From: Doris montereyensis
Lineage: Eukaryota > Mollusca > Gastropoda > Nudibranchia > Dorididae
NCBI GenBank assembly: GCA_037039925.1
Contig: JAXRKP010001620.1
Coordinates: 33,501-97,500, forward strand
DNA length: 64,000 nucleotides
Direction of reading: 5' to 3'
Positions 23,135 to 34,710 of the stretch are shown piece by piece (positions within the stretch are counted from its first letter, which is position 1; the number at the start of each line of letters is the position of its first letter). A program made the translations under genes and the position numbers. The notes under the pieces are model-generated. The model was given only the letters and a program-made list of their open reading frames with translations, did not search any database and was not told where the DNA came from.

Positions 23135-26100
23135 GTTTGTTAAAAACAAATTTATCAATGAATTATTTGCTCACAGACATCAAAGTCCTTATGTGGCGCC
23201 GATGGCCTCGTGGTTAGTCTCCTAGACTTTAAATCATGGGGTCTCTGGTTCGAATGCCAGCAATGCTAGATCCGGCACTTTGTTCCTTTAGAAAGACACT
23301 TAACACACATTTTCCCTATCAGTCAATGAATCTCCTCGTTACAGTTGCTTTCATTTGCCAATGATTTAGTTCTGTTTGGAAAATCAGAAAGTGACCTTCA
23401 ATCGAATAACAACATTATGAACAATGAATTAAATAAAAGAGGAACGAGAGTAAATGCAAAGAAAAGCAAAACAATGCTAGTAACTAGGGAAGCTAAAACA
23501 CAAAATCTTAAATTGGGCAGGGAGAATTTAGAACAAGTTCAAAGCTACAATTATCTAGGAGTAATGATTAAACAGAGGGAAAACTAACAGAAGAAATCAG
23601 CCAGAGGATCAAAAAGGCAAGTGCAATATATAACCATCTAGGAAAGGCATTTGTAGGTAAGCAAGAATTGTCAACAAAAACCAAAATGGCAGTATACAAT
23701 ACAGTTTATTGTCCTTCTCCTCTATGCTCCTCTATGGCAGCGAAACATTGACCTTAGACAGTAGATAATACAGTAGAGTACAGGCAGCTGAAATGAAATG
23801 TCTAAGAAGAGTAGTAGGGAAAACTAAAAGAGACAAAATCAGAAACACAACATTAAGAGATTAAACCAAAGCAGATAGCATAAAAACTAAGATAGAAACA
23901 AATCAATTGAGATGGTTTGGGCATGTGAACAGAATGAATGACAATAGAATAGCTAAATCAGTATACAGTGCTAAAGCCCAAGGTAAAAGACCAAAAGGCA
24001 GACCTTGGAGAAAGTGGGAAGAAGATATAAAAGAGGCATTGAAGCATAGCAATTTAACTTTTTTGGAAGGAAACAGAAATTGCCAGGACAGGGCATCTTG
24101 GAGAAAGATCATCTTGGCATCTGAACCCATACACCGAAAGGTAGAATGGGAACTTATAAAGAAAGAAAGAAAGTAATTAGCAAGTAAAGAAATAAAAATG
24201 ACAACAAAATCAAAACATAAAATGATGCGACTTAGAACAGCATAACTGTGTGCCTGTGACGCTAGATATGGAATGCCCAAAAAATTCACCCAAAAGGCGC
24301 AGAACTGCAAAAATAATTGTGGTGACCTGTCGACCACTACTCAAGTGCCCGCTTAAGCTTGCTCCCAGCCACTGTGCACTTGGGCGACGACTACTACAGT
24401 GAGATAGTTTAAAACATCATGTCTTTTATGTTATTTGTGATAATGTGTCTTGTGGTCTAGGCCAATTTTGTTTTTATCTCTGATTTTTTAATATTTTATA
24501 CATTTTGTATACTGAATTAGTCTACCCATGCATACTACTAACTAGCCTAGAGTCGATTGAACACGGAAGTGAGACAAATTCAAATTTGTCCTTCCTAGTT
24601 TTTAATCTACCACAAGCATGAGGTAAACGATTTAACAGAACATTTTTTAACTTGCCATACTCATCTCTAATTATTCTCATCATCAAATCTATATGTTTAG
24701 ATTGATAAATTACGTCCACCCTTTATATATTATGTATTTGATCTAACAGTTTGTAGAAGTTATGAAGATCTGTTTTAAAAACCTATTGTGATTACACACT
24801 AGATATTTCCTCCATTACAACATGATGTGATGTAATGTATAAATTATGACTTTTGCTTGTTTTTCATATCGCAGAAACTCCTTCATCAAGACGACACGCT
24901 CAAAATTATGATTTTTGTTTTGTATTTCACTTGAGGAACCTTCGCTCAAGGAGACACGCTCAAAAGTGTTGAGAAAAAAATGGACGGGATGCAGCACAAC
25001 TTGACAACATCTCAGCGTCACATCAATAACATCAAAAGCGTGTTTGGAGGCATCCGGAACTGGTGGTCGGGAGATAAGAATTCTCAAGGTCAAAAGAAGA
25101 GTGCAGACGATGCCAGTACTAGGTATAGCAATAGTTTCCTATAAACAGAAAATGGAAAAAGAAAATAATCGTTCAAGGCCATAACAACCCATAGAGCTGG
25201 AGCAAATATTGGTTTTTAGTGCAAAGCAGAACAGGTGACTTCCTGTATTACCTGCAAGATGGTCTTGCGGCAAGGCATCGGCCTCTCAACCAGAAGGTCT
25301 TGGGTTCAACCCCGGCAGGTTGGAAAGTTTTCTCGAGATTTTTCAAGTAAAAGCCATTTCCTGGTTGAGGTGGGTGGATCGGCACCTAGTCCCGTAGGAG
25401 ATGGACAATAAAAAGGAGGTCCCAAGTGTAGATCACAACACCATGTGCGCATTAAAATAAAGATACATTGGCTGTTTACAGGGCGCCAGTTAAAGTGTGA
25501 AACCAAAATATGCTGACGATTCAGTTTTTCACCTTCGCCATTAAAGATTATTAACTTTTTGACAAGTTTTGGCAATTTAGTGTACACTTATCTATACCAG
25601 CACTGATGTAAACACAAACACCTTTGCGAACGCCGAATCTTTGTTGCCAGACGACATTTTGATAAAGCGCTGGGATTAACCGATTCTTATGCCATCTGAG
25701 AACCTTACAAATCATGTCGACAGACGTTGCATCATTTCAAGAAACAAGAATACAAATGAATAGAATGTATACATGTCTTTCCACACATACTATTTGAGAC
25801 AGGAAACACATGCTATCATTATCACCTTATTTCCAATGAATCGTTCTCATCAGCCGTAATTCAACATCGGCATAACTTTAGACCTATGCTTTCATGAAGT
25901 TATGACAACTTAGCGACTTGCCTGAAAAGTGAAATCCACTCTTGATGGAGAGGAGATTTTAAAGCATAGGTAGATATACTGACGATCCATTGAAAATGTA
26001 TTACGTTTACATATGTACATGTAATTGCAAACTCAGCATGAGAGAGAGAGAGATATATGTTACACGGTCAACCACTAAAGGGCATTTTCTGGTTGATCTT

Positions 26101-29100
26101 AGGTGTCGTACTGGCTGTTGGGGATAATGAATTTGTGTATGTATGGTGGAGAGCATACGTTGAAAAGCATCATCATTGCAATCAAAAATCTTGTTTCAGA
26201 TTGAGAAATACATTGGAAAAATCAGAAATGCAAAAAACAGACGTCAGTGGTTTTTATGATGATGACGAAGACCTTGATGACAAGTTCATGGCCAAGGCTC
26301 CACGACGTGGCAGCAGCCAAGGCCAGTATTCCATGATTTCACCCCATCACCCGCTCTGCTCGAGAAGAAGATGTCGATCAAAACTTGCGTAAGTGGCTGT
26401 ATTCATATTGTTTTGAAATTCATAACAACTGCATGTCTTTCTAATCAAAATTCATACAATATCATCAAAACTTGTTCGCTGTTATGAATAGGTGAGATGG
26501 TTTAGCACAACAGGATAAACTTTATGACTCCATGCCTATCGTCGATTTTCATACTAATCATAAGCAGAAGCATGCTGCTTCATTTTCACTTTGACTTTCT
26601 GACGAACTGCAATTTCCACACTGATCAGTAATGCCCTACTACTCACGCGAGAAGATTTCAGATTTAAAAACTGGAACCTTCCTTAGGTTCTTTCAAATTT
26701 TTCAGGGTTTTTAGTCTGAAATATACTAACACATTTGTTGTGGAAATAGCTTTTCATGGAGGCTTTTGGGAAAGATTTAGCTAAATTAGGATAGCCTATC
26801 AATGTTGAGATGCACTGACTTGCCTCTGCAGTAGTACGGTTCAGTTGTGAATTTGGTCTGCAGTCGATGATTTTTCATTTTTTCATTCCAGGACAATGAA
26901 AGCTAAATCATTTTACATTTCCTATTGCGTTATTTGTGATTTATTTTATCCTGTTTGTGGGTTATTGTGATTTAATAATCTAATCTACATCAAGAGCTAG
27001 ATAAGATTAGGATCGATCTGCTTGAGTGAAGTGACCTAGATTTTTTTATGAAGGCTTGACAACCCTTGGCCATAACTTTGGGTTACAAGGAATTCTTGGG
27101 TTCGTATAATTAGCATATAAATAGATCTAGCGTATTAACAGATTAAAATTATTCCTTGCTCGGCATTCCAGAGAAATCTAGATTATAGTGGATATAGAGA
27201 TCTTAAAAATAGCGCACACGTGGTTGATCTAGATCTAGATTTAGATTTTATAAATACAAACAAGCTATTTTATGATAGATCTGGATTCAATCTAGTAAGA
27301 TCTAGATATATCTAAGTCTAATTGTTATCTAGAGGCATAGAAACTATGAGAGTAGATTTAGATTTCTAGGTCTAGAATTTGTGGCACCCATTTTCTTTCA
27401 ATAACTTTAGTAGAGCTAGAGTTAGATTTCTAGATCTATTTCACTTGGTCGTCTAGTAAATTGAATCAGAATTGATTGAGAATTTTGCTAACAAGCAAAT
27501 CTTCAAAACAACTAGTTCTAGCTCTAGATCTAGACAATTTAATAAATTGGGGATGACCTGTCAACAGTTAAGGTTTATTGACTGGGATTTGCCAGTAGAA
27601 ATGATCGATCTAACTTCTAAGAACAAATTCAGGTGGGAATGGCTGTCAACTAAATGTTGTAATGATGAATTCCTTTCTACGTATATCAAGAAAGGTTGAG
27701 AAAGATGGCATTGCATGGTGCTGTTATTGTAAGTGTGAGATTAAATACGGTACAGGAGGTGTTCGGTGTATGAAAGTTTCACATTTCAGATACTTTCAGA
27801 TTTTTTTCATTTGCCATTTACATCCCTGCATAATATATTATATGTATGTATTTCAATCAAAATGGGTGACTTTTCACTAAACCATTTCCAATTATATTGT
27901 AACGTATTTCTCACCACTGTTAAGAACATAGGATGTTTGGAACTTTTTTCATCTGAAAGAATTGTTTCTCTTGATTTTATCACTATTATCAGGTCACCGC
28001 AGAATTTTATTGTCCTCGACTTGCTTGAGTTCATTTCTTTGGGTAGTCTTCTGCCCGTTGGTGTCGATGATTCTCATTGTTGTTGACCTCCATTCATATC
28101 TGTTTCGTGTCCCTGTATTGACATCAAATCGACTTAGTTTTGTCAAAGATACTCGAGCAATAATATGTTTCATTTCGAGTTTTTGACAAGATAAAATATG
28201 AGTGATATCTCCTCCTTTTTCATGGCTAGGCTAACTGCCTGCCAACCTGTCAGTGCCCGGGGTTCGAAGTTATGTCTTTTGAACAAGCAAGAATCTACAT
28301 TAAATTTTACATTAAAATCTACATCTAAACGTTAAGATTAGATCTAGATCTATCTTCTAGATTAGATCTAGCTTCTAGATTAGATCTAGCTTTTAGAATA
28401 GATCTACATGCAGCGATAGAGTTTGCTACATGTAGCGATGAAGTTTGTTTCGCATTCTAGATCTAGCTTTGCTCTAGATCTAGATCTAAATAAACTCTAC
28501 TATATTTAAAAATCTATATACAATTGTCTTCTCAAAACAGATATACCCCGGCAAAAAAAACAAACTGAGAGGTGGAAGCTTATAGAAAGAGAGAGAAGAG
28601 AAGGGGGATAGACATACCGACAAAATTTCATTGCAACTTACTGCATCCACCATATGATATAAATCCATAAATATCGCTTGCATTACAGGATGGATCTACT
28701 TACAACATTAATACGACACAGTAAAAAACAATAACAAAAGAAGCGATTTATTTTGCAGCATACGGTTTCACTGCGAAGAACAGCTTTGTAGCTGGCTCAA
28801 CTTGATTTAATCATCAAGACCCAGGGTTTGGCACTCAAATCATTACTATAACCAATATTTTATATAGTAAAAAACGAAGTGATCCATCTTATTGTTCTTA
28901 GTATATCTTTGATTTTGTCCAGTCTGTGATGCTGTTTCTATGAGATGACCCGACCAGCTCAGATTTTATTTACGATTTTAGAGATGATCTTTCATGAGAG
29001 ATGACCCGGCTAACTTGGAATTTATTCTAGAATTTTAGAGATGATATTTATGTGATGACCCAAGAATTACTTGGAATTTATTTTACAATTTTAGAGATGA

Positions 29101-29630
29101 TATTTATGTGATGACCCGACTTACTTGGAATTTATTTTACAATTTTAGAGATGATGTTTCATGAAATGACTGGAATTAACTTGGAATTTATTGACAATTT
29201 TAGAGATTTTGATGGAATAACCCGACTAATTTCGAATTAAAATTTTTTTTTTAGAGATGATGTTTCATGAGAGATGAGCCAACTAACTTACAATTTTAGA
29301 GATGATGTTTGATAGAATGAGCCCACTAACTTGGAATTTATTTTACAATTTTTCGAGATGGTGTTTGACGGAATGACCTGGCTAACTTGGAATTTATTTT
29401 ACGATTTTTGAGATGATGTTTGATTGATGACCTGGCTAACTTGGAATTTATTTGATAATTTTAGAGATGATGTTTCATGGAATGACCCGACTCAAGGGAC
29501 TGGCCTCAGGCTAGGGGATGAAATTGAACGTCAAAATGAACAACTGGACAGAATCAATGTCAAGGCCGAAGCAACAGACGACCTTCTGGAAAACCAGAAT
29601 TCACAAATGAGAAAGATTTTGAGAAGATAA
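22832..29630 (+). CDS. SNAP29: SNAP29, Qbc-SNARE (spliced gene, whole span)
   Basis: Four coding exons: 22832-23134, 24936-25122, 26200-26388 and 29465-29630. Phases 0, 2 and 1 match at every junction, giving ~281 residues (human SNAP29 has 258). SNAP29 proteins supply two SNARE helices (Qb and Qc) to membrane-fusion complexes, notably autophagosome-lysosome fusion with syntaxin 17 and VAMP8. They lack the palmitoylated Cys linker of SNAP25 and are recruited from the cytosol. Visible here: an N-terminal NPF motif (residues 8-10 of SSNPFEDDEDE), as in human SNAP29 where it binds EHD proteins; the Qb SNARE helix across the exon 1/2 junction, with ISQ-type continuation SQRHINNIKSVFGG; an acidic linker; and the Qc helix with DEIERQNEQLDRI containing the zero-layer Gln, ending MRKILRR. 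Three single-base frame breaks (exons 2, 3 and 4) look like assembly errors. A candidate poly(A) signal lies at 29905-29910. Confidence 0.9.
23345..24176 (+). pseudogene. LINE reverse-transcriptase C-terminal fragment in SNAP29 intron 1
   Basis: It begins at LSFANDLVLFGKSESDLQ, the RT catalytic box in which the usual F-A-D-D is F-A-N-D. It continues through YNYLGVMIKQ and, after frame breaks, QLRWFGHVNRMNDNRIAKSV and GKRPKGRPWRKWEEDI, the usual C-terminal block of RTE/Jockey-type LINEs. Several stops and shifts interrupt it and the active-site Asp is changed. It follows a tRNA-like SINE head at ~23190-23335 with almost no gap. Confidence 0.75.
24841..24961 (+). repeat. Tandem duplication of SNAP29 intron-1 end plus exon-2 start
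   Basis: Two ~60-bp copies, 24841-24901 and 24902-24961, align over their whole length. Each has a T-rich tract, an AG (GCAG at 24871-24874; TGAG at 24932-24935) and exon sequence ending GACACGCTC. The first copy has the better polypyrimidine tract and reads KLLHQDDTLK, but meets TGA at 24932-24934. The second leads into the conserved exon but needs one base. A collapsed pair of alleles is an alternative. Confidence 0.8.
24936..25122 (+). CDS. SNAP29: SNAP29 exon 2 (Qb SNARE helix)
   Basis: It encodes GDTLKSVEKKMDGMQHNL, then TTSQRHINNIKSVFGGIRNW and a basic linker, and leaves in phase 2 at the GTATAG donor. The usual start of this segment, E-L-L-x-Q-G-D-T-L-K, is recovered only if one base is added near 24939 (187 nt observed; 188 fits the phases). 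The intron end plus exon start are duplicated in tandem: a second possible acceptor lies at 24871-24874 (see the repeat at 24841-24961). The Gln just before GDTLK is the zero-layer residue of the Qb helix. Confidence 0.8.
25246..25530 (+). mobile_element. SINE-like family C copy
   Basis: Forward copy in SNAP29 intron 2: head AACCAGAAGGTCTTGGGTTC AACCCCGGCAGGTTG, body GATCGGCACCTAGTCCCGTA, then GGCTGTTTACAGGGC. Confidence 0.65.
26200..26388 (+). CDS. SNAP29: SNAP29 exon 3 (linker)
   Basis: Acceptor TTGTTTCAG; phase 2 entry makes the Arg of TRLRNTLEKSEMQKTD. An acidic stretch FYDDDEDLDD follows, then a basic segment. After the CCCC run at 26342-26345 the conserved continuation ITRSAREEDVDQNL lies in another frame. 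Removing one C rejoins the frames and also makes the exon length agree with phase 1 at donor GTAAGT (26389). One extra base in the assembly is the simplest reading. The in-frame stop reached otherwise (TAA at 26390-26392) falls inside the donor. Confidence 0.82.
26389..28937. other. SNAP29 intron 3, AGATCT-rich
   Basis: Clusters of AGATCT/CTAGA words at 27120-27530 and 28320-28500. Short open frames occur, but none has supported splice sites and phase. Confidence 0.55.
28938..29464 (+). repeat. Minisatellite of 3' splice-site units before last SNAP29 exon
   Basis: About nine or ten diverged units of ~50-57 bp. A typical unit reads CTAAC (branch-point-like), ACTTGGAATTTATTTTACAA, TTTTAGAGATGATGTTTCAT and GGAATGACCCGACT. 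The last part equals the first ~28 nt of the real exon at 29465. Most units keep TTTTAG before AGATGATG; some lost it (TTTTTCGAG near 29352). The array stops where the real exon diverges (CTCAAGGGACTGG). Confidence 0.88.
29465..29630 (+). CDS. SNAP29: SNAP29 last coding exon (Qc SNARE helix)
   Basis: The acceptor is ATTTTAG|AGATGATG. The split codon C+AG continues exon 3 as DQNLQMMFHGMTRLKGLASG, which aligns without gaps to the start of the vertebrate Qc helix. Then DEIERQNEQLDRINVKAEAT and MRKILRR with TAA at 29628-29630. Between LASG and LGDEI one base is missing (GGC.TAGGGG near 29511), otherwise a TAG stop would interrupt the helix. The first ~28 nt of this exon are also the core of the tandem array directly upstream. 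Confidence 0.87.
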
Positions 29631-29904
29631 ATTTTTGACTTCTGTTCTCTCAATATGTTCATTATCCACCACTTAAAGCTTCTCTTTTTTCTTCTTATTT
29701 TTGTGTCGTTGTTTTTAAGTTCTCTTGTCTCCTTTTATTCTATGTTTTCAAGGGACATAATTCAATTTTTCCATGAGGAAGAATATTTACGAGTGATATT
29801 ACTTCTTGTTTTATTTACACAAAATTTAGGCTTCATGAACAAAAAGAATGTTCTGTGTGGCTTTTAATTTTTATAACATCAGGGATGACTCTCCTGGCAT
29901 TCAA

Positions 29905-29910
29905 AATAAA
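29905..29910 (+). terminator. SNAP29: Candidate poly(A) signal of SNAP29
   Basis: AATAAA 275 bp after the stop codon. The 3' UTR in between (29631-29900) is T-rich and has no other feature. Confidence 0.5.
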
Positions 29911-30034
29911 TATGAATACGGCCATTTTGGGTTATGTAAATGTTTATGATATATATTTATATATATATATATTTATTTATAAATATATTTGGGATATTTT
30001 CAATACCAGTATGGCAAACTTATATTAAATTCTT

Positions 30035-30760
30035 TAATAGAATTTGACAATTATCTATTTAACAAGCAATTACCAAAAATTAGAATTTGACACTTGTCTG
30101 GTTAGCACTTACTAAAAAATAGAATTTGACAATTGAAGAGGTCATTTCAATAGTGTGCCAATGTCCACTTTCAAGGAATACGACACAGAGAGATAATCCT
30201 AGGGAATAAAAGGAAATCGTGCTTCCACAAAAGTATGAAAATGATATGATGAAAACACATCACATTTTAGGCCGTTTGAAACTTGCAATTTCCAAAGCCA
30301 CCTGTGCCCAAGTCCATTGTTTTTGGCACTTTTATCTAAATGATGTAATTGGGACTTAGGCACACTATTGAAATGGCCCCTTCAATTATCTATTTAGCAT
30401 GTACCAAAAATAGATTTTGACAATTATTTATTTAGCAAGTAAGTATCCAAAAAATACAATTTGATCATTGTCTATTTAGCAAAAAAAGTACCCCAAAATA
30501 CAATTTGATAATTATCTATTTACAAGTACCCAAAAAATACAATTTGATAATTATCTATTTCACAAGTAGCCAAAAAATACAATTTGATAATTATCTACGT
30601 AACAAACATTCAAAAACTATAATTTGACAATTATCTATTTAGCAAGTACTCATACAATTTGACAATTATCTATTTAGCAAGTACTCATACAATTTGACAA
30701 TTATCTATTTAGCAAGTAAGTACCCAAAAAATACAATTTGACAAAATGATCTATTTAGCG
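30035..30760 (+). repeat. ~40-bp AT-rich array
   Basis: Diverged units of AATTTGACAATTATCTATTT plus AGCAAGTACCCAAAAAATAC, interrupted at 30140-30380. Lies just beyond the SNAP29 3' end. Confidence 0.78.
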
Positions 30761-31049
30761 CAATGCTCTTGAAACCCACATCAGTTATTCCTCAAATATC
30801 TTTGACACAACATCCCAAAGGTGTTCTGCTACTATAAGTGTCTCAACTGTGTGTCATTGTTCTTTTACACACAAAGATGTGTGAGATAGTTCCCTATATG
30901 ATATGAGCTGGGGTGGGTGGCGGACGCTGCTGGAAGGTCCTACGTCTTTCCTTCCATTTTTTCATTTATCTTTCATCTTGCCGTTTCCTCTTGATTCACC
31001 CTGAGATCACTGAATATGGTGGAAGGGTGTATTTCAATGAAGCAATGAG

Positions 31050-33070
31050 CTACGCATTGGGTCTTGTCAAAGTCAAGGCCTTTGTTTGGTAGAACCAATG
31101 TCTATATTGGGGGAGTGGTAGATAATGTGACCTAAGACTGCAAGGTCAAGTTCATACTACTAGTCACCAGTTTGAACCCCAGTACACTGGGCTTGTGGCT
31201 GTGGCCGTAACACTTTTGTTTACCTATTGCTGCATCCACACCTGAGCATCATTCGACCAACAGGGTGCATGCTCATTGGAGTGTGGGCCGCTGTTCAAGA
31301 AAGTAGTTGTGCTCTTTGTTTGTGTGCCCTGTTTGCTGAACAATGCCCAAGTGTGGATCAAGCATTCATTATGTGAGAATGATATTGGGGGAGGGGGGGG
31401 GGGGTTGTCAGGACACACGTCATGACAGTATCTTGTCTAACAATGAGATTAGTTCAACTGTGTTGTGTCCCAGCTGTAGCAAGTAGCCGTCTTCTTCATC
31501 TGGGAATAGTGATGCAATAGACACAATTCCAAGCAGGTTGAAAATGTTATCCAAAGTATGTAAATGGATATATATTCGTATGCTTTGTCAAAACCGTTCT
31601 TAAAACAGTACATCGACGGTAAAAGTCACAAACCGTGTAAGTCTAAAATTAGTAGCACTTCTTTTTTCTCCTTTTTAACATTAGGAAGCCCCTATGCTTC
31701 GTCTAGTTGGGATTCCATGGCACAAGAACCAACAGAAACCTGTATAATAACCATATGAGCGATCCGTGTATCCCTATCGGGTCTAGTTTTTGACACTTGC
31801 AAGCCGTATATGTTTGTGAAAGTAAGTTAAAAGGCGCAGCATCATTTTCTTTTGATTTTCTCAAAACACCCAAAATTGGACTTATGCGGTTTTTGTGATT
31901 TTTCACCGTCGACATATAACATACTGAATTTCACATGTAGAAATTTTTATGGTTGATAATATGTTAAATTTGGCATCATTATCTCATAGTAGCAATGAGT
32001 TGTTTTTATTCCGCTCTTTTCATTTAATGCACAACATCTCATAGGGCACCACAATTCACATACACTGTTTAATTTTTTAATGTTCTTTTTATGTTACATT
32101 GTCCATGTTGCAACATGCACGTTTAAAAAGAAAAGTTCTTATGACTGATGTAATCAATCAAAATCATTGAATCAGACTCTTGATGAAAAGCTAACCATTG
32201 AACAGAGATCTAGTGCCAAGGCGTAAATCAAAGGGGTTTTATTACACATTGATTTTAACCACAGGTACGTGTTTGCAATGGTAAATTTCAATAAAGAAAC
32301 AAAGCCGTAACCGGAAACACTTCCACGGCCCGCAGAGGTCAGACATGGAGTACCCAGTGCGTTTGTGTGACTCAACCTAGCCCAATCAATGTCTAGTAGA
32401 ATTAAAATAGTCGATGGTTAGTCATGCATGTGTAGCCTAAAAGATTCATTTGGCTATTTAATGTATGCTACCGAAGATATAGTTTTTGTTTCTTTCGGTT
32501 TTGTTTGTTTGAAAGAAAATTATTTTTAGAAACGTGCGGCAACTAGGTTTAATACAAGTATCAAGTGTGAAAGTGGCTGGCAATGTGAGGGTGGTTGTCA
32601 TGTTGTCAATTTTAAAATTTCATTTCATTTTTACCACATTCCATTTAACTTATAGTTGTAGAGGATTTATTGCTCAAGGCGGGTAAATTTGTAATCTCAA
32701 AGTTTCCGTTCAAGGAATGGGATATGTAGATGTTATCTCAATTTGTATTCCTCGGGAAAGGTAGCAGGTCCTAGTTCTCCTTTTATCTTTTATATTTAGG
32801 TGTGAATGACTACCTTGCTGTGGGCAGAGGAGCGTCTTGACAACATGATTATATGATTCAGACTGCACTACTGAATACACTCTGTACTTATGGTGTCAGA
32901 GGTTTGCTAGACCCCAAATTGTGTCCCTGGTAAAAAATCACCCAACACACCTCTTCCCTCGACTTCATCCGGGAGGTCAGTAGGTACCAGTACTACTACT
33001 AGCAATAGTTGGAAGCCTGTCAGAGACAAGAGTGTCCACCAGCAAGATGATTAATTTTTTTGTATTGTCT
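31050..33070. other. Intergenic, mostly unrecognised
   Basis: Downstream of SNAP29. SINE-like fragments near 31130-31400; otherwise nothing supported. Confidence 0.45.
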
Positions 33071-33074
33071 GTAT

Positions 33075-33250
33075 GGTCTCTGTCTAAGTATGGATGGAAC
33101 TTTATGGTCTCTGTCTAAGTATGGATGGAACTTTATGGTCTCTAAGTATAGATGGAACTTTATGGTCTCTAAGTATAGATGGAACTTTATGGTCTCTAAG
33201 TATAGATGGAACTTTATGGTCTCTGTCTAAGTATGGATGGAACTTTATGC
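33075..33250 (+). repeat. ~25-33 bp array, six copies
   Basis: Unit TATGGTCTCTGTCTAAGTAT plus GGATGGAACTT, with a shorter variant lacking CTGT in the middle. Intergenic. Confidence 0.85.
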
Positions 33251-33599
33251 ACTGTGAATGGTCTCTGTCTTAAGAAGTTCAGATTATTTACTAAGACTAA
33301 GACAAGAAAGAGATTGATTGAGAGAATTTGCCCAGTGTAAGATGAAAATATGAGTTGTTGCCCTTTGTTCAATTCTCTAACTCACAAATTTTTACCCAAT
33401 GATTTAAAAAACATGATTTTTATGTATTGCGATGTGATTGAAATAAATTGGGGGCAAAACAATATCATCATATTCCACTCATATTCGTACTGGTTACAAA
33501 TATATTGATCTACATGTTTGAGGACTTTGAAAATATGTTTACTTTTACATTATGTCATGCAGTTATTATTTTTATTATTATTATTACTAAATTAAACAA

Positions 33600-33605
33600 A
33601 AAAAA

Positions 33606-33668
<63 letters not shown>

Positions 33669-33950
33669 AGTGGTGTCAGCCTAAGAACCTGACTCCTCAG
33701 AGTAAGCCTAAGAACCCGCTGTTTCTGTCTCCCGGGGACTGAGTTCTTAGACGGTACCCACTGTATTATTTTTGATATTATTATTATTATTGTTATATTA
33801 ATATTACTATTATATTATTATATACATTGTACTTTTTATTATTATTATTATTTTATTATTATTATTATTATTATTATTATAACTATTATGATTATTATTA
33901 TTAATATTATTATTGACATTATTACTATTATTATTATTATTAAGCATTAT
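33600..33950 (+). repeat. ATT microsatellite split by a MITE
   Basis: Pure ATT at 33607-33667, then the 96-bp MITE, then imperfect ATT to ~33950. Confidence 0.92.
33668..33763. mobile_element. 96-bp MITE inserted in an ATT microsatellite
   Basis: It begins CAGTGGTGTCAGCCTAAGAA and ends GTTCTTAGACGGTACCCACTG; the ends are inverted repeats. TA duplications lie at 33666-33667 and 33764-33765. ATT repeats continue on both sides. It is a short relative of the element at 1151-1675. Confidence 0.75.
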
Positions 33951-34359
33951 GTGTCTACATGTAGTATTATGCTTGTATCATTTGACCTGGGTTTATCGCT
34001 GTATGTGCTGACAGTCATGTATATATATAATGTTGAAATATACTCGTATTGGGGGTTTATTCAATCATATGGCACACTACATACATGTATTATATAATGC
34101 TTTGCTGGTTGATCCTACTTCTTTCCTTTCACCCTTTCATTGATCTTTTCATCTTGCTGTTTCCTCTCTATTTTCATATTGTAGACAGGGTAAATTTCAA
34201 TGAAACTCACATACAATGCTCTGTTTCTCTGAGTAAAACATTTAGAAAAAGGCTTGGAGGAAGCTGAGATCACCCCATATGGTGGATTGGATAACTGTAA
34301 ATAAAACAAATAAAACCACGAGGAAGGAACTTCAGGTAGTCTCAATTCTTTTGGCCCAA

Positions 34360-34710
34360 CGATGATTTATTTCAGGTGCACGGCATTTTGATTTTGATCT
34401 TTTGATCTTTTTGATCTTTTTAATCTTTTTGATCTTGATTTTACCGACATCCACACGTAAGGTGATTTCAGGGATTTTGGTAAGATTGTTAGTGATACCC
34501 TGACTTCCCTGTAAACAGCCCCACAGGATTTTTAACATGTTGTGATGTGCACCTCCGTCTCCGATGGTCGATCACCTACCTGGACTAGGCGATGGGTGTT
34601 AGTACTGTTACTCGAAAAACACTAGCGGAAATCTTTTAATTGCTGTGACACGAACCCAGGACCTTTTTGATTGAGAGACGGACACCTCTTCCTTCTGCAC
34701 CAAAATTAGA
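34360..34710 (-). mobile_element. SINE-like family C copy
   Basis: Reverse copy whose tail expanded to a TTGATCTTT run. Body TAAACAGCCCCACAGGATTT and head remnant GGACCTTTTTGATTGAGAGA are recognisable. Intergenic. Confidence 0.6.

Noticed and set aside
23190..23262. Possible tRNA gene (GTGGCGCCGATGGCCTCGTGG with GGTTCGAATGC)
   Set aside because: A- and B-box-like words belong to a SINE head repeated elsewhere in the window; no cloverleaf with paired acceptor stem was found.
24936..29630. SNAP29 as a pseudogene because of three frame breaks
   Set aside because: Introns, splice sites and phases are intact, residues on both sides of each break are conserved, and the same kind of break affects unrelated genes in the window.
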